Shown: piece by piece, positions 1 through 8,017 of the stretch
How positions within the stretch are numbered: position 1 is the stretch's first letter
Layout: every line of letters starts with the position of its first letter
Source of the DNA: Mycobacterium neglectum
GTDB lineage: Bacteria; Actinomycetota; Actinomycetes; Mycobacteriales; Mycobacteriaceae
Direction of reading: 5' to 3'
DNA length: 64,000 nt
Assembly (NCBI RefSeq): GCF_002591975.1
Contig: NZ_NVQE01000031.1
Span: 1 to 64,000 of the forward strand
The notes under the pieces: generated by a model
The model's input: the letters and a program-made list of their open reading frames with translations, nothing else
Told to the model about the DNA's origin: nothing
Databases searched by the model: none
Made by a program: the position numbers and the translations under genes

Positions 1-78
1 CAGCTCGTCGACGCCCTGCGCCGACACGCTCACCCCGACACCGGCGCCGACACCAAATCTGTCGGTGCCGCCGCCTAG
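1..78 (+). CDS. C-terminal tail of an unidentified protein (5' end outside window)
   Basis: An open frame runs from the first base of the window to a TAG at 76-78 and encodes 25 residues ending in SVGAAA. Third codon positions are mostly G or C, as in genuine genes here, so this is probably the end of a plus-strand gene that starts left of the window. The tail is rich in Ala, Asp and His and shows no recognisable domain, so no function can be assigned. It converges on the truncated transporter remnant at 95-430. Confidence 0.4.
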   Translation, partial: QLVDALRRHAHPDTGADTKSVGAAA

Positions 79-94
79 AGTTCATCGTGGATCG

Positions 95-430
95 TCACCC
101 AAATTCCACGCGACTCGGGACATGCTCCCCTGCCGCTCCCACGGCGAGAACGGGCACGATCGATGCAACGGACACAACGATGAACATCGTGCGACCGCCG
201 AATCTGTCGGTCAGCGATCCGATGACGATGCGGCCCAGCGATCCGACGAGGATCGGGGTGGCGACGAGCATCGACGCCTCGGTGCTGCTCAGTGACAGGT
301 CGCCCGCATATGTGGTCGAAAGGGGCCCGATCATGTTCCAGGCCCAGAAGTTGATCGCCGAAACCCACGTAGCCAGCACCAAATTCACAGTTCTGCCGGT
401 GCCGATGTCCGGCGAAGTCGCCGTGTTCAC
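95..430 (-). pseudogene. Truncated NarK/NasA-type MFS nitrate/nitrite transporter remnant
   Basis: The 111-residue product matches only the N-terminus of NarK-family transporters. It has a first helix region containing ATWVSAINFWAWNMIGPL, then a second helix, then the MFS loop motif GSLTDRFGGR at about residues 70-79, then a third helix. Full NarK proteins are about 400-470 residues with 12 helices. Here homology stops after about residue 100 and is followed by an unrelated EHVPSRVEFG tail and a stop. The remaining nine helices are absent, so this cannot be a working transporter. The break near 115-125 looks like a deletion or recombination junction next to the unknown gene tail at 1-78. Family assignment is confident; the cause of the truncation is inferred. 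Confidence 0.7.
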
Positions 431-544
431 GTTCCTAGATAATCATCAGCCGGCCAACGAGGTGTGACTTTCGCGGAAACATTTGCGGCAAACGCAGAGC
501 CCACTGCGCAGTGCGAATTAGATTCGCCGATCCGCATCCGCGGC

Positions 545-563
545 TTAGGTAAGCCTGACTATT
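545..563. promoter_or_regulatory. Weak IdeR/DtxR-like iron-box candidate
   Basis: The sequence TTAGGTAAGCCTGACTATT matches the DtxR/IdeR consensus TTAGGTTAGSCTAACCTAA at 13 of 19 positions, with the left half well kept and the right half poor. It lies between the end of the MHS transporter gene and the start of the NarK remnant. It may be a fossil site of the truncated gene or chance. Confidence 0.2.
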
Positions 564-588
564 TGCTGGAACTTGATGCTTTTGACGG

Positions 589-1977
589 CTAGGGAGTGAT
601 GATTGTTTCTGGGTCTGGCTCGCCTACAGAATCCAACGAGGCGTCCTTGGTCTCGCGCATGACCAGAATCGCAATGAAGCTCAAGGATGCCGCGATGAAG
701 AGGTACAGGCCCACCCAGCCCACGCCGTAGGACGTGGCGAGCCAGGTTGCGATGAACGGCGCTACCGCAGCCCCCAGAATGCTCGCGACGTTGTAGGAGA
801 TCCCCGATCCCGTGTATCGCACGTTCGTCGGAAACAATTCGGGCAACACGGCGCTCATCGGCCCAAAAGTGAAGCCCATCAACGTCATTCCGATCACCAG
901 GAAGAGCAGCATCATGCCTTGCGAGGTCTCACCAGATCCGAGCATCGGGGCGAACAGCGCACCGTAGGCCATGATTCCCAAAGTCACGACCAGCAGCGAG
1001 CGCCTGCGGCCGAAGCGGTCGGAGACCAACCCCGACAAGGGCAATGTTGCCGCGAAAAACAGCACGGCGATCAGCTGGAGTTGCAGGAAGTCGACATAGG
1101 CGAACCCAAGGCCTTTGCCGTCTGGCGGCCGCTTGCCGGTGCCGAAGCTCAGCGCCCACGTCGTCACGATGTAGAAGATCGTGTAGGTCGCCAGCATGAC
1201 GAAAGTGCCGATGATCAGCTGGCGCCAACTGGTCCGAAATACTTCGGCCACTGGAGCTTTCACCTTCTCGCCACGTTCGACGGCGCGGGTGAACACCGGT
1301 GTCTCGACGAGGCGCAGCCGCACATACAGGCCGATGGCCACCATCACCGCGCTCAGGATGAACGGCACGCGCCAGCCCCACGTCAGAAACGCCCCGTCAA
1401 GATCGGGCGTCACATTGCTGTGACCGAGCCACAGCAGCAACCCCACGAAAAGGCCATTGGCCAACAGGAACCCGAACGGCGCTCCGAGTTGCGGCCACAT
1501 CGCGGCCCAGCCTCGCCTACCGGGTTTCGCAGTCTCGGTGGCCAGCAGCGCCGCTCCGCTCCATTCGCCGCCGAGAGCCAATCCCTGCGAGAAGCGCATG
1601 ATCGCCAACAGTGCCGGAGCCAGGATTCCCACCTGGGAGTAGGTCGGCAACAGCCCGATCGCGAAGGTCGCAATCCCCATCACCAGCAGGGAGGCGACCA
1701 GGGTGGCCTTGCGGCCTACTCGATCGCCGAAGTGGCCGAACAGGACCGAGCCCACCGGGCGGGCCACAAAGGCGAGACCGAAGGTGGCCAGCGAGGCCAA
1801 AAGTGCCGTCGTCGGATCACCCTTGGGGAAGAACAGATGCGGAAACACCGAAACCGCGGCGGTCGCGTAGATGTAGAAGTCGTAGAACTCGATGGTGGTG
1901 CCCACCATCGAGGCGATCACGATACGGCGACGGGGAATCCCGCCGACCAGATCGGGGTCGGACGTCTCGGTGCTCAT
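589..1977 (-). CDS. MFS transporter, metabolite:H+ symporter (MHS) family
   Basis: This 462-residue inner-membrane protein has the MHS/ShiA/ProP-like N-terminus (GTTIEFYDFYIYATAA, residues 26-41), the signature MFS loop GHFGDRVGRK at 81-90, and a repeat of that loop (SDRFGRRRS) in the second half. Its length is typical of the roughly 430-500-residue family, which imports small organic acids or compatible solutes with protons. The C-terminal tail is acidic and cytoplasmic. The start is an ATG at 1977. A gap of about 117 bp separates it from the AhpD-like gene upstream on the same strand, so co-transcription is uncertain. Given the catabolic neighbourhood it may import a carboxylate substrate, but that is inference. 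Confidence 0.9.
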   Translation of the reverse strand: MSTETSDPDLVGGIPRRRIVIASMVGTTIEFYDFYIYATAAVSVFPHLFFPKGDPTTALLASLATFGLAFVARPVGSVLFGHFGDRVGRKATLVASLLVMGIATFAIGLLPTYSQVGILAPALLAIMRFSQGLALGGEWSGAALLATETAKPGRRGWAAMWPQLGAPFGFLLANGLFVGLLLWLGHSNVTPDLDGAFLTWGWRVPFILSAVMVAIGLYVRLRLVETPVFTRAVERGEKVKAPVAEVFRTSWRQLIIGTFVMLATYTIFYIVTTWALSFGTGKRPPDGKGLGFAYVDFLQLQLIAVLFFAATLPLSGLVSDRFGRRRSLLVVTLGIMAYGALFAPMLGSGETSQGMMLLFLVIGMTLMGFTFGPMSAVLPELFPTNVRYTGSGISYNVASILGAAVAPFIATWLATSYGVGWVGLYLFIAASLSFIAILVMRETKDASLDSVGEPDPETIITP

Positions 1978-2094
1978 CTACGCGCCTCTCAGCCGAGGTT
2001 TTGGCAAAGGCACATCATGCCAGCGGCCAGCGCAATCTGAGGCTCGTACGCGGAGATAGGTTGGCGAGCTGTTCAAGGCATTGACCAGTAGTAA

Positions 2095-2685
2095 CTATCC
2101 GGATGCGACGACACCTTCGGAATCCCACGGCGCCAGAGGCGAATCCGATGTCGAGCGGAATGCGTCGGGCACGTCGTCTGTGACGCTCCACGTCGCCGCC
2201 AGCCGGCCCATGCCCACCGCATAGGCGCAGTGCACGCCGAGTTCGACGAGTTCGTCCTCGGTGAAGTGCTGGCGCAGATCGTCGTACACCGCGTCGTCGA
2301 TCGCCAGGTGGTTCGTGGCGAACAGGTCGGCGTATCGCAGTGCGCTGCGTTCGGCTTCAGTGAGGTCATCGGCCTCTGCCGGCTGTTCGAGCGAGCACAC
2401 CAGGTCCTCGGTGAGCCCATCGTCGATCGCGCTCTGGTAGCGCACCGACATGCAACTGCGGCACTGATTGTGGAAGGCGATCCGCAACCGCACCAGTTCG
2501 GCGAGCCGCGGCGACAGCGTGCCGGTGGAGACAAGCGCCGCCTTCAACGCTCCCAGCGCGCCGGCCACCTCAGGCCGATGACCGAGTATCGAAGCCACCC
2601 CGAGGTTGATCCGGTCACCTTGACCGAGGTCTTCCACCGGGATCGCAGAGAACGCCGCGGACGGGGCAATTCGGGGCTTTGTCAC
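2095..2685 (-). CDS. Carboxymuconolactone decarboxylase/AhpD-like protein
   Basis: The 196-residue all-helical protein carries the CMD/AhpD-type core, with an ELVRLRIAFHNQCRSCMSVR segment around residues 63-82 and the cysteine pair C75-x-x-C78. In AhpD-like peroxidases the pair is followed by a His (CxxCxxxH). Here that position is Arg82, so peroxidase activity is not certain. Such proteins act as peroxide-reducing enzymes or as ring-lactone decarboxylases. Its start lies about 110 bp from the divergently transcribed amidohydrolase, and a CGTAGGTT half-site (2706-2713) sits in that gap. It could protect against oxidants made by nearby oxygenases (inference). Confidence 0.8.
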   Translation of the reverse strand: MTKPRIAPSAAFSAIPVEDLGQGDRINLGVASILGHRPEVAGALGALKAALVSTGTLSPRLAELVRLRIAFHNQCRSCMSVRYQSAIDDGLTEDLVCSLEQPAEADDLTEAERSALRYADLFATNHLAIDDAVYDDLRQHFTEDELVELGVHCAYAVGMGRLAATWSVTDDVPDAFRSTSDSPLAPWDSEGVVASG

Positions 2686-2796
2686 TTCAAGTCACCTCAC
2701 ATCGCCGTAGGTTAGCGCTGAGGAACACCGTAACGCGCGGGACTGCGACAGCTAAACTGTTGGTCATACGGTAAGCAACTACAGAGGAGCGCCGCC

Positions 2797-4095
2797 GTGA
2801 ACAAAGACGACATGATCCTGATCAGCGTCGATGATCACATCGTCGAGCCGCCGGACATGTTCCGCAACCATCTGGCGAAGAAGTACTTGGACGAGGCACC
2901 CCGTTTGGTGCACAACCCCGATGGGTCCGACACCTGGCAGTTCCGCGACGTGGTGATCCCGAACGTGGCGCTGAATGCTGTCGCGGGCCGGCCGAAGGAG
3001 GAGTACGGCCTGGAGCCTCAGGGCCTCGACGAGATCCGGCCTGGCTGCTGGCAGGTCGACGAGCGCGTCAAGGACATGAATGCCGGCGGCATCCTCGGCT
3101 CCATCTGCTTTCCAACCTTCTGCGGCTTCGCCGGCCGATTGTTCGCCACCGAGGATCCCGAGTTCAGTCTGGCCCTGGTGCAGGCCTACAACGACTGGCA
3201 CGTCGAGGAGTGGTGCGGGGCTTATCCCGCCCGGTTCATTCCCATGACGCTGCCAGTGATCTGGGACGCCGAAGCCTGCGCCAAGGAGATCCGCCGCAAC
3301 GCCGAACGCGGCGTGCATGCACTGACATTCAGCGAAAACCCCGCGGCGATGGGCTACCCGTCGTTCCACGACGACTACTGGACGCCGATGTGGGAGGCGC
3401 TGGTCGATACAGACACGGTGATGAACGTGCACATCGGGTCCTCGGGAAAGCTCGCCATCACCGCCGCGGATGCTCCGATGGACGTGATGATCACGCTGCA
3501 GCCGATGAACATCGTGCAGGCCGCCGCGGATCTGTTGTGGTCCAAGCCCATCAAGAAATACCCCGACCTCAAGATCGCGCTGAGCGAGGGCGGCACCGGA
3601 TGGATACCCTACTTCCTCGACCGTGCCGATCGCACATACGAGATGCACTCGACGTGGACAGGCCAGGACTTCGGCAAGCAGACGCCCTCAGAGGTCTTCC
3701 GCGACCATTTCCTGACCTGCTTCATCTCCGATCCGGTCGGGGTGGCGCTGCGCAACGAGATCGGTATCGACAACATCTGCTGGGAAGCCGACTACCCGCA
3801 CAGCGATTCAATGTGGCCGAGTGCTCCCGAGCAACTCGACGCGGTCCTCAAGAAGTACAACGCGACCGACGCCGAGATCAACAAGATGACCTACGAGAAC
3901 GCCATGCGCTGGTACCACTTCGATCCGTTCAGCCACATCGCCAAGGAGCAGGCGACCGTCGGCGCGCTACGGAAGGCGGCAGAGGGCCACGACGTGTCCA
4001 TCCAGGCGCTGAGCAAGCACGAGCACGGCGGGGACGGACTCGGGGCGAATTCACTGCAAGCGCAACTGGATAGGGCCACCGCGCAACAAAAGTGA
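2797..4095 (+). CDS. Amidohydrolase-2 family metal-dependent hydrolase/decarboxylase
   Basis: This 432-residue TIM-barrel protein of the ACMSD-like amidohydrolase-2 family has its N-terminal metal motif at VDDHIVEP (residues 11-18), a central NVHIGSS strand, a SEGGTGW strand end and the C-terminal EADYPHSD loop that supplies the catalytic Asp. Family members hydrolyse or decarboxylate cyclic and aromatic acids, usually with zinc. Start choice: GTG at 2797 is preceded by GAGGAGC at 2784-2790, with ideal spacing. It is the first of four amidohydrolase-2 genes in the window and faces the P450 gene tail-to-tail with a gap of only 9 bp. The substrate cannot be predicted. Confidence 0.88.
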   Translation: MNKDDMILISVDDHIVEPPDMFRNHLAKKYLDEAPRLVHNPDGSDTWQFRDVVIPNVALNAVAGRPKEEYGLEPQGLDEIRPGCWQVDERVKDMNAGGILGSICFPTFCGFAGRLFATEDPEFSLALVQAYNDWHVEEWCGAYPARFIPMTLPVIWDAEACAKEIRRNAERGVHALTFSENPAAMGYPSFHDDYWTPMWEALVDTDTVMNVHIGSSGKLAITAADAPMDVMITLQPMNIVQAAADLLWSKPIKKYPDLKIALSEGGTGWIPYFLDRADRTYEMHSTWTGQDFGKQTPSEVFRDHFLTCFISDPVGVALRNEIGIDNICWEADYPHSDSMWPSAPEQLDAVLKKYNATDAEINKMTYENAMRWYHFDPFSHIAKEQATVGALRKAAEGHDVSIQALSKHEHGGDGLGANSLQAQLDRATAQQK

Positions 4096-4104
4096 CCGCC
4101 TAGG

Positions 4105-5340
4105 TCAGCGCAGCGAATACCTGATCGGCAGGTGCTTGAGCCCGCCGACGAAGATCGTCGCCATATGCGCAGGATCTCCCGTTAATTCGATCGAGTCGAG
4201 TCTCGGCACGAGTTCGGAGAAGAAGCTGTTGACCTCCATGCGTGCCAGCGCCGCGCCAAGGCAGAAGTGCACGCCGTAGCCGAACGCGTTGTGCTTATTC
4301 GGTTCGCGGCCGACGTCGAACCGGAACGGATCGTCGAAGACGTCTTCGTCGCGGTTGCTCGACACATAGGACAGCAGTACCGATTCGTCCGCGGAAATGG
4401 GCACACCCCGGACTTCGGTGTCCTCACGCGCCGTGCGCATGAACTCCTTCACCGGGGTGACCCAGCGGACCATCTCCTCGGTCGCCAGCGGCATCAGATC
4501 CATGTTGGCGCGCAACCGTTCCCGTTGATCTGGATTGTCGACCAGCGCATGCAGGCCACCCGCAATCGTCGCGCTGGTGGTGTCATGGCCGGCAGTGGCG
4601 ATGATCAGGTAGTAGGAAACCGTATCGATGTCGGAGAGCGGCGCACCGTCGATCGTGGCGTTGGCGATCGCGGACGCCAAATCCTCGGTCGGGTTCTTGC
4701 GCCGCGACGCAGTCAGTTCGTTGAAGTACTGGAACATGTCAAGGAGGACAACCATCTTCTCCTCTTGTGTTGTACCCCGCTGAAACTCGGCGTCTTCGCT
4801 GCCGAATAGTTCCTGCGTGTACTTCAACATGCGGGGGAAGTCGGATTCAGGTAAGCCGAGCATCGACATGATCACATACAGCGGGTAGTTCACCGCGACC
4901 TCCTGAACGAAGTCGCACTCTGGGCCGGCCGCCATCATGTGGTCGACAAACCGTTTCGCCAGTTCGTCGATACGGACCTTGAGCGCCCGCATTGCCTTCG
5001 GGCGGAACCAATCGGCCCCGATCGCCCGCACGGCGCGATGCTGCGGATCGTCCATGTGGATGAGCGTGCTCACGCCGATCGCGGCCTGTTGCTCGTCGCC
5101 CTCGATCGTCGCCAGCACGGGCCTTGGCGAGTTGGTGAACACGGTGTTGGCCCGCTCGATGCTCATGACGTCGGCGTGTTTGGTGATGGCCCAGAAAGGC
5201 CGGTAGTCGGGCACATCCACCCATGACACCGGAGCATTGGCACGCAGATGTGTCAGTGCGGCATGGAGTCTCGCCTCGTCGGCATATGCCTGCGGATCGG
5301 CGAATACCCTTCCCGCCTCATCCATGATCCGAGTACTCAT
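4105..5340 (-). CDS. Cytochrome P450 (bacterial soluble type)
   Basis: This 411-residue haem monooxygenase shows the I-helix oxygen-activation motif AGHDTTS, the K-helix ExxR within EEMVRW, and the haem-binding loop FGYGVHFCLG with Cys360 as the axial ligand. There is no transmembrane anchor, so it is a soluble three-component-type P450 needing ferredoxin and reductase partners, neither of which is encoded in the window. The ATG at 5340 follows a GAGGAG ribosome site at 6-bp spacing. It lies 10 bp downstream of the LLM oxidoreductase gene and probably shares its promoter and the operator at 6389-6407. It would hydroxylate a pathway substrate; the CYP subfamily was not assigned. Confidence 0.92.
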   Translation of the reverse strand: MSTRIMDEAGRVFADPQAYADEARLHAALTHLRANAPVSWVDVPDYRPFWAITKHADVMSIERANTVFTNSPRPVLATIEGDEQQAAIGVSTLIHMDDPQHRAVRAIGADWFRPKAMRALKVRIDELAKRFVDHMMAAGPECDFVQEVAVNYPLYVIMSMLGLPESDFPRMLKYTQELFGSEDAEFQRGTTQEEKMVVLLDMFQYFNELTASRRKNPTEDLASAIANATIDGAPLSDIDTVSYYLIIATAGHDTTSATIAGGLHALVDNPDQRERLRANMDLMPLATEEMVRWVTPVKEFMRTAREDTEVRGVPISADESVLLSYVSSNRDEDVFDDPFRFDVGREPNKHNAFGYGVHFCLGAALARMEVNSFFSELVPRLDSIELTGDPAHMATIFVGGLKHLPIRYSLR

Positions 5341-5350
5341 GTTCGGCTCC

Positions 5351-6376
5351 TCATTGACGCAGCTCCTGCAACACCGTCTTCACCGTCTCTTCGGAAGTCG
5401 AGCTTCCGAAGCCCACCATGACGCGGTCGATCAGGCCGTCGCATCGGTCTCGAATCTTCGCCGCCAGCTTGTCGATTGGAGCCACCACGGCGAACGTTTC
5501 GAGAATCTCGTCGTCGACGAGCGCACCCATCCCGTCCCAGTCACCTTTCAGCGACAAGGCGTGCAGCTGGTCGTGCAGCGCGCCCCAGCCGTGTAGGTCG
5601 AGCACCTTCTTGTAAGCAGGTGTCGAACCGTAGAAGGCGATCTGCTTACGGGTGCCGACGGCGGCGGCATCCAACTCGGACTCGTCGGAACCCGTGACGA
5701 CGAACAGCGGACACGACACCTGAAAGGCATCGCGCTGCCGGCCCGACTTGCTCATCCCGCGCATCAGCGCGGGCATGGTCACCTCTTCGAAGTAGCGCTT
5801 GGTCGTGAAGGCATGCGCGAGAACTCCGTCGGCGACTTCGCCTGTCATCTCGGTCATTGCCTCACCGACTGCTGCGATGAACACTTTCGGGATGCCGTAG
5901 TGATGGGGCTCTGGCGTGAACATCGGCGTCATGAGCTTGTGTGTATAGAAATCGCCCTCGAACCGCAATTTCGAACCGTCATGCCAGCATGCCCAGATCT
6001 CGCGCAACGCCAGCACGAACTCCCGCATCCGGGGCACCGGCCGGCTCCACGGCATGCTGAAGCGCTTCTCGATGTGGGGTTGGATCTGAGAGCCCAGACC
6101 CAGGTTCAGCCGGCCCTTCGAGTAGTCCTGGAGATCCCAACCGACGTTCGCGACCGTCATCGGGTTTCGCGCGAAGGCCACGGCGATGCTGGTGCCCAGT
6201 TCGATGGTTTCGGTGTGCTCGGCGGCGAGCGCCAACGGCAGAAACGGATCGTGGTTTACCTCGGCGGTCCAGCAGCCGTCATAGCCGCGCCGTTCCAAGG
6301 TCACCGCCGCGTCGACCACGGCATGGAGCTGGGTGAAAACGCCGCCATCGACCTTGAGGCCGGCGCCGGTACCCAT
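5351..6376 (-). CDS. LLM-class, probably F420-dependent, oxidoreductase (TIGR03617-like)
   Basis: The roughly 341-residue luciferase-like TIM-barrel protein begins MGTGAGLKVDGG and contains GYDGCWTAEVNHDPFLPL, IELGTSIAVAFARNPM and GRLNLGLGSQIQPHIEKR. These segments are typical of mycobacterial F420-dependent LLM enzymes that reduce or oxidise small organic substrates through deazaflavin. I prefer the ATG at 6376; an in-frame TTG at 6400 lies inside the operator palindrome and has no ribosome site. The gene is first in a two-gene operon with the P450 (10-bp gap). Operator 6389-6407 sits immediately upstream, so repression would block transcription directly. The exact substrate is unknown. Confidence 0.87.
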   Translation of the reverse strand: MGTGAGLKVDGGVFTQLHAVVDAAVTLERRGYDGCWTAEVNHDPFLPLALAAEHTETIELGTSIAVAFARNPMTVANVGWDLQDYSKGRLNLGLGSQIQPHIEKRFSMPWSRPVPRMREFVLALREIWACWHDGSKLRFEGDFYTHKLMTPMFTPEPHHYGIPKVFIAAVGEAMTEMTGEVADGVLAHAFTTKRYFEEVTMPALMRGMSKSGRQRDAFQVSCPLFVVTGSDESELDAAAVGTRKQIAFYGSTPAYKKVLDLHGWGALHDQLHALSLKGDWDGMGALVDDEILETFAVVAPIDKLAAKIRDRCDGLIDRVMVGFGSSTSEETVKTVLQELRQ

Positions 6377-6388
6377 GCCCGCAGACGC

Positions 6389-6407
6389 TACAGTAAGCAA
6401 TTCAGTA
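6389..6407. promoter_or_regulatory. Regulon operator, site 1 (degenerate)
   Basis: On the minus strand this reads TACTGAATtgcTTACTGTA. It matches the locus consensus TACTGTAA-N3-TTACAGTA at 13 of 16 arm positions with the correct 3-bp spacer. It lies between the divergent LLM/P450 operon (ATG 6376) and the acyl-CoA carboxylase gene (ATG 6463), so it could control both. Confidence 0.6.
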
Positions 6408-6462
6408 TGGTCAACGTGAACATGCCGGTGCGACGATCGCCTTTCAACGACAGGAAGAGCGC

Positions 6463-7959
6463 ATGACGAACGAGCAGGGCTGGAAGGAGACGCTCGAAGA
6501 CCTCGATCTTCGGCGTGAGCGTTCGCGGGCGATGGGTGGCCCCGAGCGGCTGGCCAAGCACCACGGCAAGGGCAAACTCGACGCCCGTGCGCGCCTCGAT
6601 CACCTTCTCGACAAGGGCAGCTTCCGGGAGTTCGGCACCCTGGTCGGAGGTGAGATCGCCGCCGACGGAATCGTCGCCGGCTCAGGTCTCATCGATGGAT
6701 CACCGGTGATGATCGGGGCCGAGGACTTCACCACGCTGGCGGGCAGCATCGGCCCTGGGGGCAACGCTAAGCGCTACCGGCTTGCGGAGTTGGCGCTCCG
6801 GGACCGAATTCCGTTGGTGATGCTGCTCGAGGGTGCCGGCTTCCGGCCCAGCGGCGAGCACTACGGCCGCACCCCCACCGATCTGCTCGCCCAGGCGCAG
6901 TGCTCAGGCAAGGTGCCGATGGTCGGCGGCCTGCTCGGCCCGTCGGCCGGCCATGGCGCGCTAGTGGCTCCCGTATGCGACTGGACCGTCATGAGCAAGC
7001 AGGGCGCGATCTTCACCGCCGGGCCGCCGGTCGTGAAAGAGTCCACGGGCGAGGATATTTCGAAGGAAGACCTGGGCGGTCCGTCGGTGGCGATCGCCAG
7101 CGGAGTGATCCACAATCTCGCCGAGGACGACGAGGCGGTCCTCGACGACATCCGCCGTTATCTGTCGTACTTCCCGCCGAGCGCGTGGTCGTATCCCGCG
7201 TCGTTGCCCTCAGACGATGCGAGCGAACCGCGCTCGACGCCTGAGCTGCTCGACATCGTGCCGCGAGGCAATCGGCGCGTCTATGACATGCGCGCCGTAC
7301 TGGACGTGGTGTTCGACGACCGTGGCTGGTTCGAGGTGCAACCGAAATTCGGACCGGCGATGATCTGTGGGCTTGCCCATCTGGGCGGCCATCCCGTCGC
7401 CGTGGTGGCCAATCAGCCGAAGGTGATCGCCGGGTCGATCGACGCCGACGCCGCCGACAAGGCAGCACATTTCATCAATGTCGCCGACTCGTTCCATCTG
7501 CCGATCGTGTTCCTCGCCGACAACCCCGGCATGCTGCCCGGGAGCCGATCGGAGAAAACCGGCGTGCTGCGCAGCGGCGCCCGCATGTTCGCCGCCCAGA
7601 CCGCGGCCACCACGCTGAAGCTGCACGTAACGCTCCGCAAGGCCTACGGTTTCGGGTCGATGGTGATGTCGCTGTTGGGCTTCGACAACCAGAGCGCGAC
7701 ATTCGCCTACCCGGGCGCCACGATGGGCGCGATGAGCGCTGCCGCTCTCAGCAAGGCCTCCCACGCCGCCGAGGACGTGGAGGCCAAGCTGCGCAAAGCG
7801 GAACTGGATGCGTCGTTCCGCTCGGCAGGCACTATGGGCTTCGACGACCTGATCCACCCGGAAGAGACGCGTAACGCGCTGCTGTCGGCGCTGCAGCGCG
7901 GGATCTACAGCAGGCAGGCCGCCGCAGAACCGGTGAGCCGCACCGTCATCACGCCTTAG
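6463..7959 (+). CDS. Acyl-CoA carboxylase carboxyltransferase (beta) subunit
   Basis: The 498-residue protein is a two-halved carboxyltransferase of the AccD/PccB family. The N-terminal crotonase-fold half contains GKLDARARLDHLLDKGSF and LEGAGFRPSGEHYGR; the C-terminal half contains ADNPGMLPGSRSEKTGVLR. These enzymes move carboxyl from biotin to an acyl-CoA. The start is an ATG at 6463 with AGGAAGA at 6452-6458. No biotin-carboxylase or biotin-carrier (alpha) subunit lies in the window, so it must borrow one from elsewhere or act differently. The partner gene across the operator is the LLM/P450 operon. Downstream it ends at a strong hairpin shared with the convergent LLM gene. Confidence 0.9.
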   Translation: MTNEQGWKETLEDLDLRRERSRAMGGPERLAKHHGKGKLDARARLDHLLDKGSFREFGTLVGGEIAADGIVAGSGLIDGSPVMIGAEDFTTLAGSIGPGGNAKRYRLAELALRDRIPLVMLLEGAGFRPSGEHYGRTPTDLLAQAQCSGKVPMVGGLLGPSAGHGALVAPVCDWTVMSKQGAIFTAGPPVVKESTGEDISKEDLGGPSVAIASGVIHNLAEDDEAVLDDIRRYLSYFPPSAWSYPASLPSDDASEPRSTPELLDIVPRGNRRVYDMRAVLDVVFDDRGWFEVQPKFGPAMICGLAHLGGHPVAVVANQPKVIAGSIDADAADKAAHFINVADSFHLPIVFLADNPGMLPGSRSEKTGVLRSGARMFAAQTAATTLKLHVTLRKAYGFGSMVMSLLGFDNQSATFAYPGATMGAMSAAALSKASHAAEDVEAKLRKAELDASFRSAGTMGFDDLIHPEETRNALLSALQRGIYSRQAAAEPVSRTVITP

Positions 7960-7968
7960 CTCTGTGGC

Positions 7969-8017
7969 GATTTCGGTGCGCAAACGATCGCTCAGCGACT
8001 GTTTGCGCACCGAAATC
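7969..8017. terminator. Perfect 17-bp inverted repeat between convergent genes
   Basis: The arms GATTTCGGTGCGCAAAC (7969-7985) and its exact reverse complement (8001-8017) enclose a 15-base loop that itself contains a small TCGC/GCGA stem. It starts 10 bp after the carboxylase stop and overlaps the stop codon of the convergent LLM gene. It is best read as a bidirectional terminator. A close sequence relative occurs at 23316-23364. Confidence 0.75.

Noticed and set aside
919-2040. Long plus-strand open frame of 373 codons across the MFS gene
   Set aside because: It is antisense to the MHS transporter, which has clear helices and motifs; the antisense product is rich in Gln, His and Arg with no domain.
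2767-2786. Partial operator-like sequence TACGGTAAgcaaCTACAG upstream of the amidohydrolase
   Set aside because: Spacer is 4 rather than 3 bp, the right arm is poor and it overlaps the ribosome site; too weak to call.
2779-3648. 289-codon minus-strand frame across the amidohydrolase
   Set aside because: Antisense shadow of the amidohydrolase at 2797, which has a ribosome site and family motifs.
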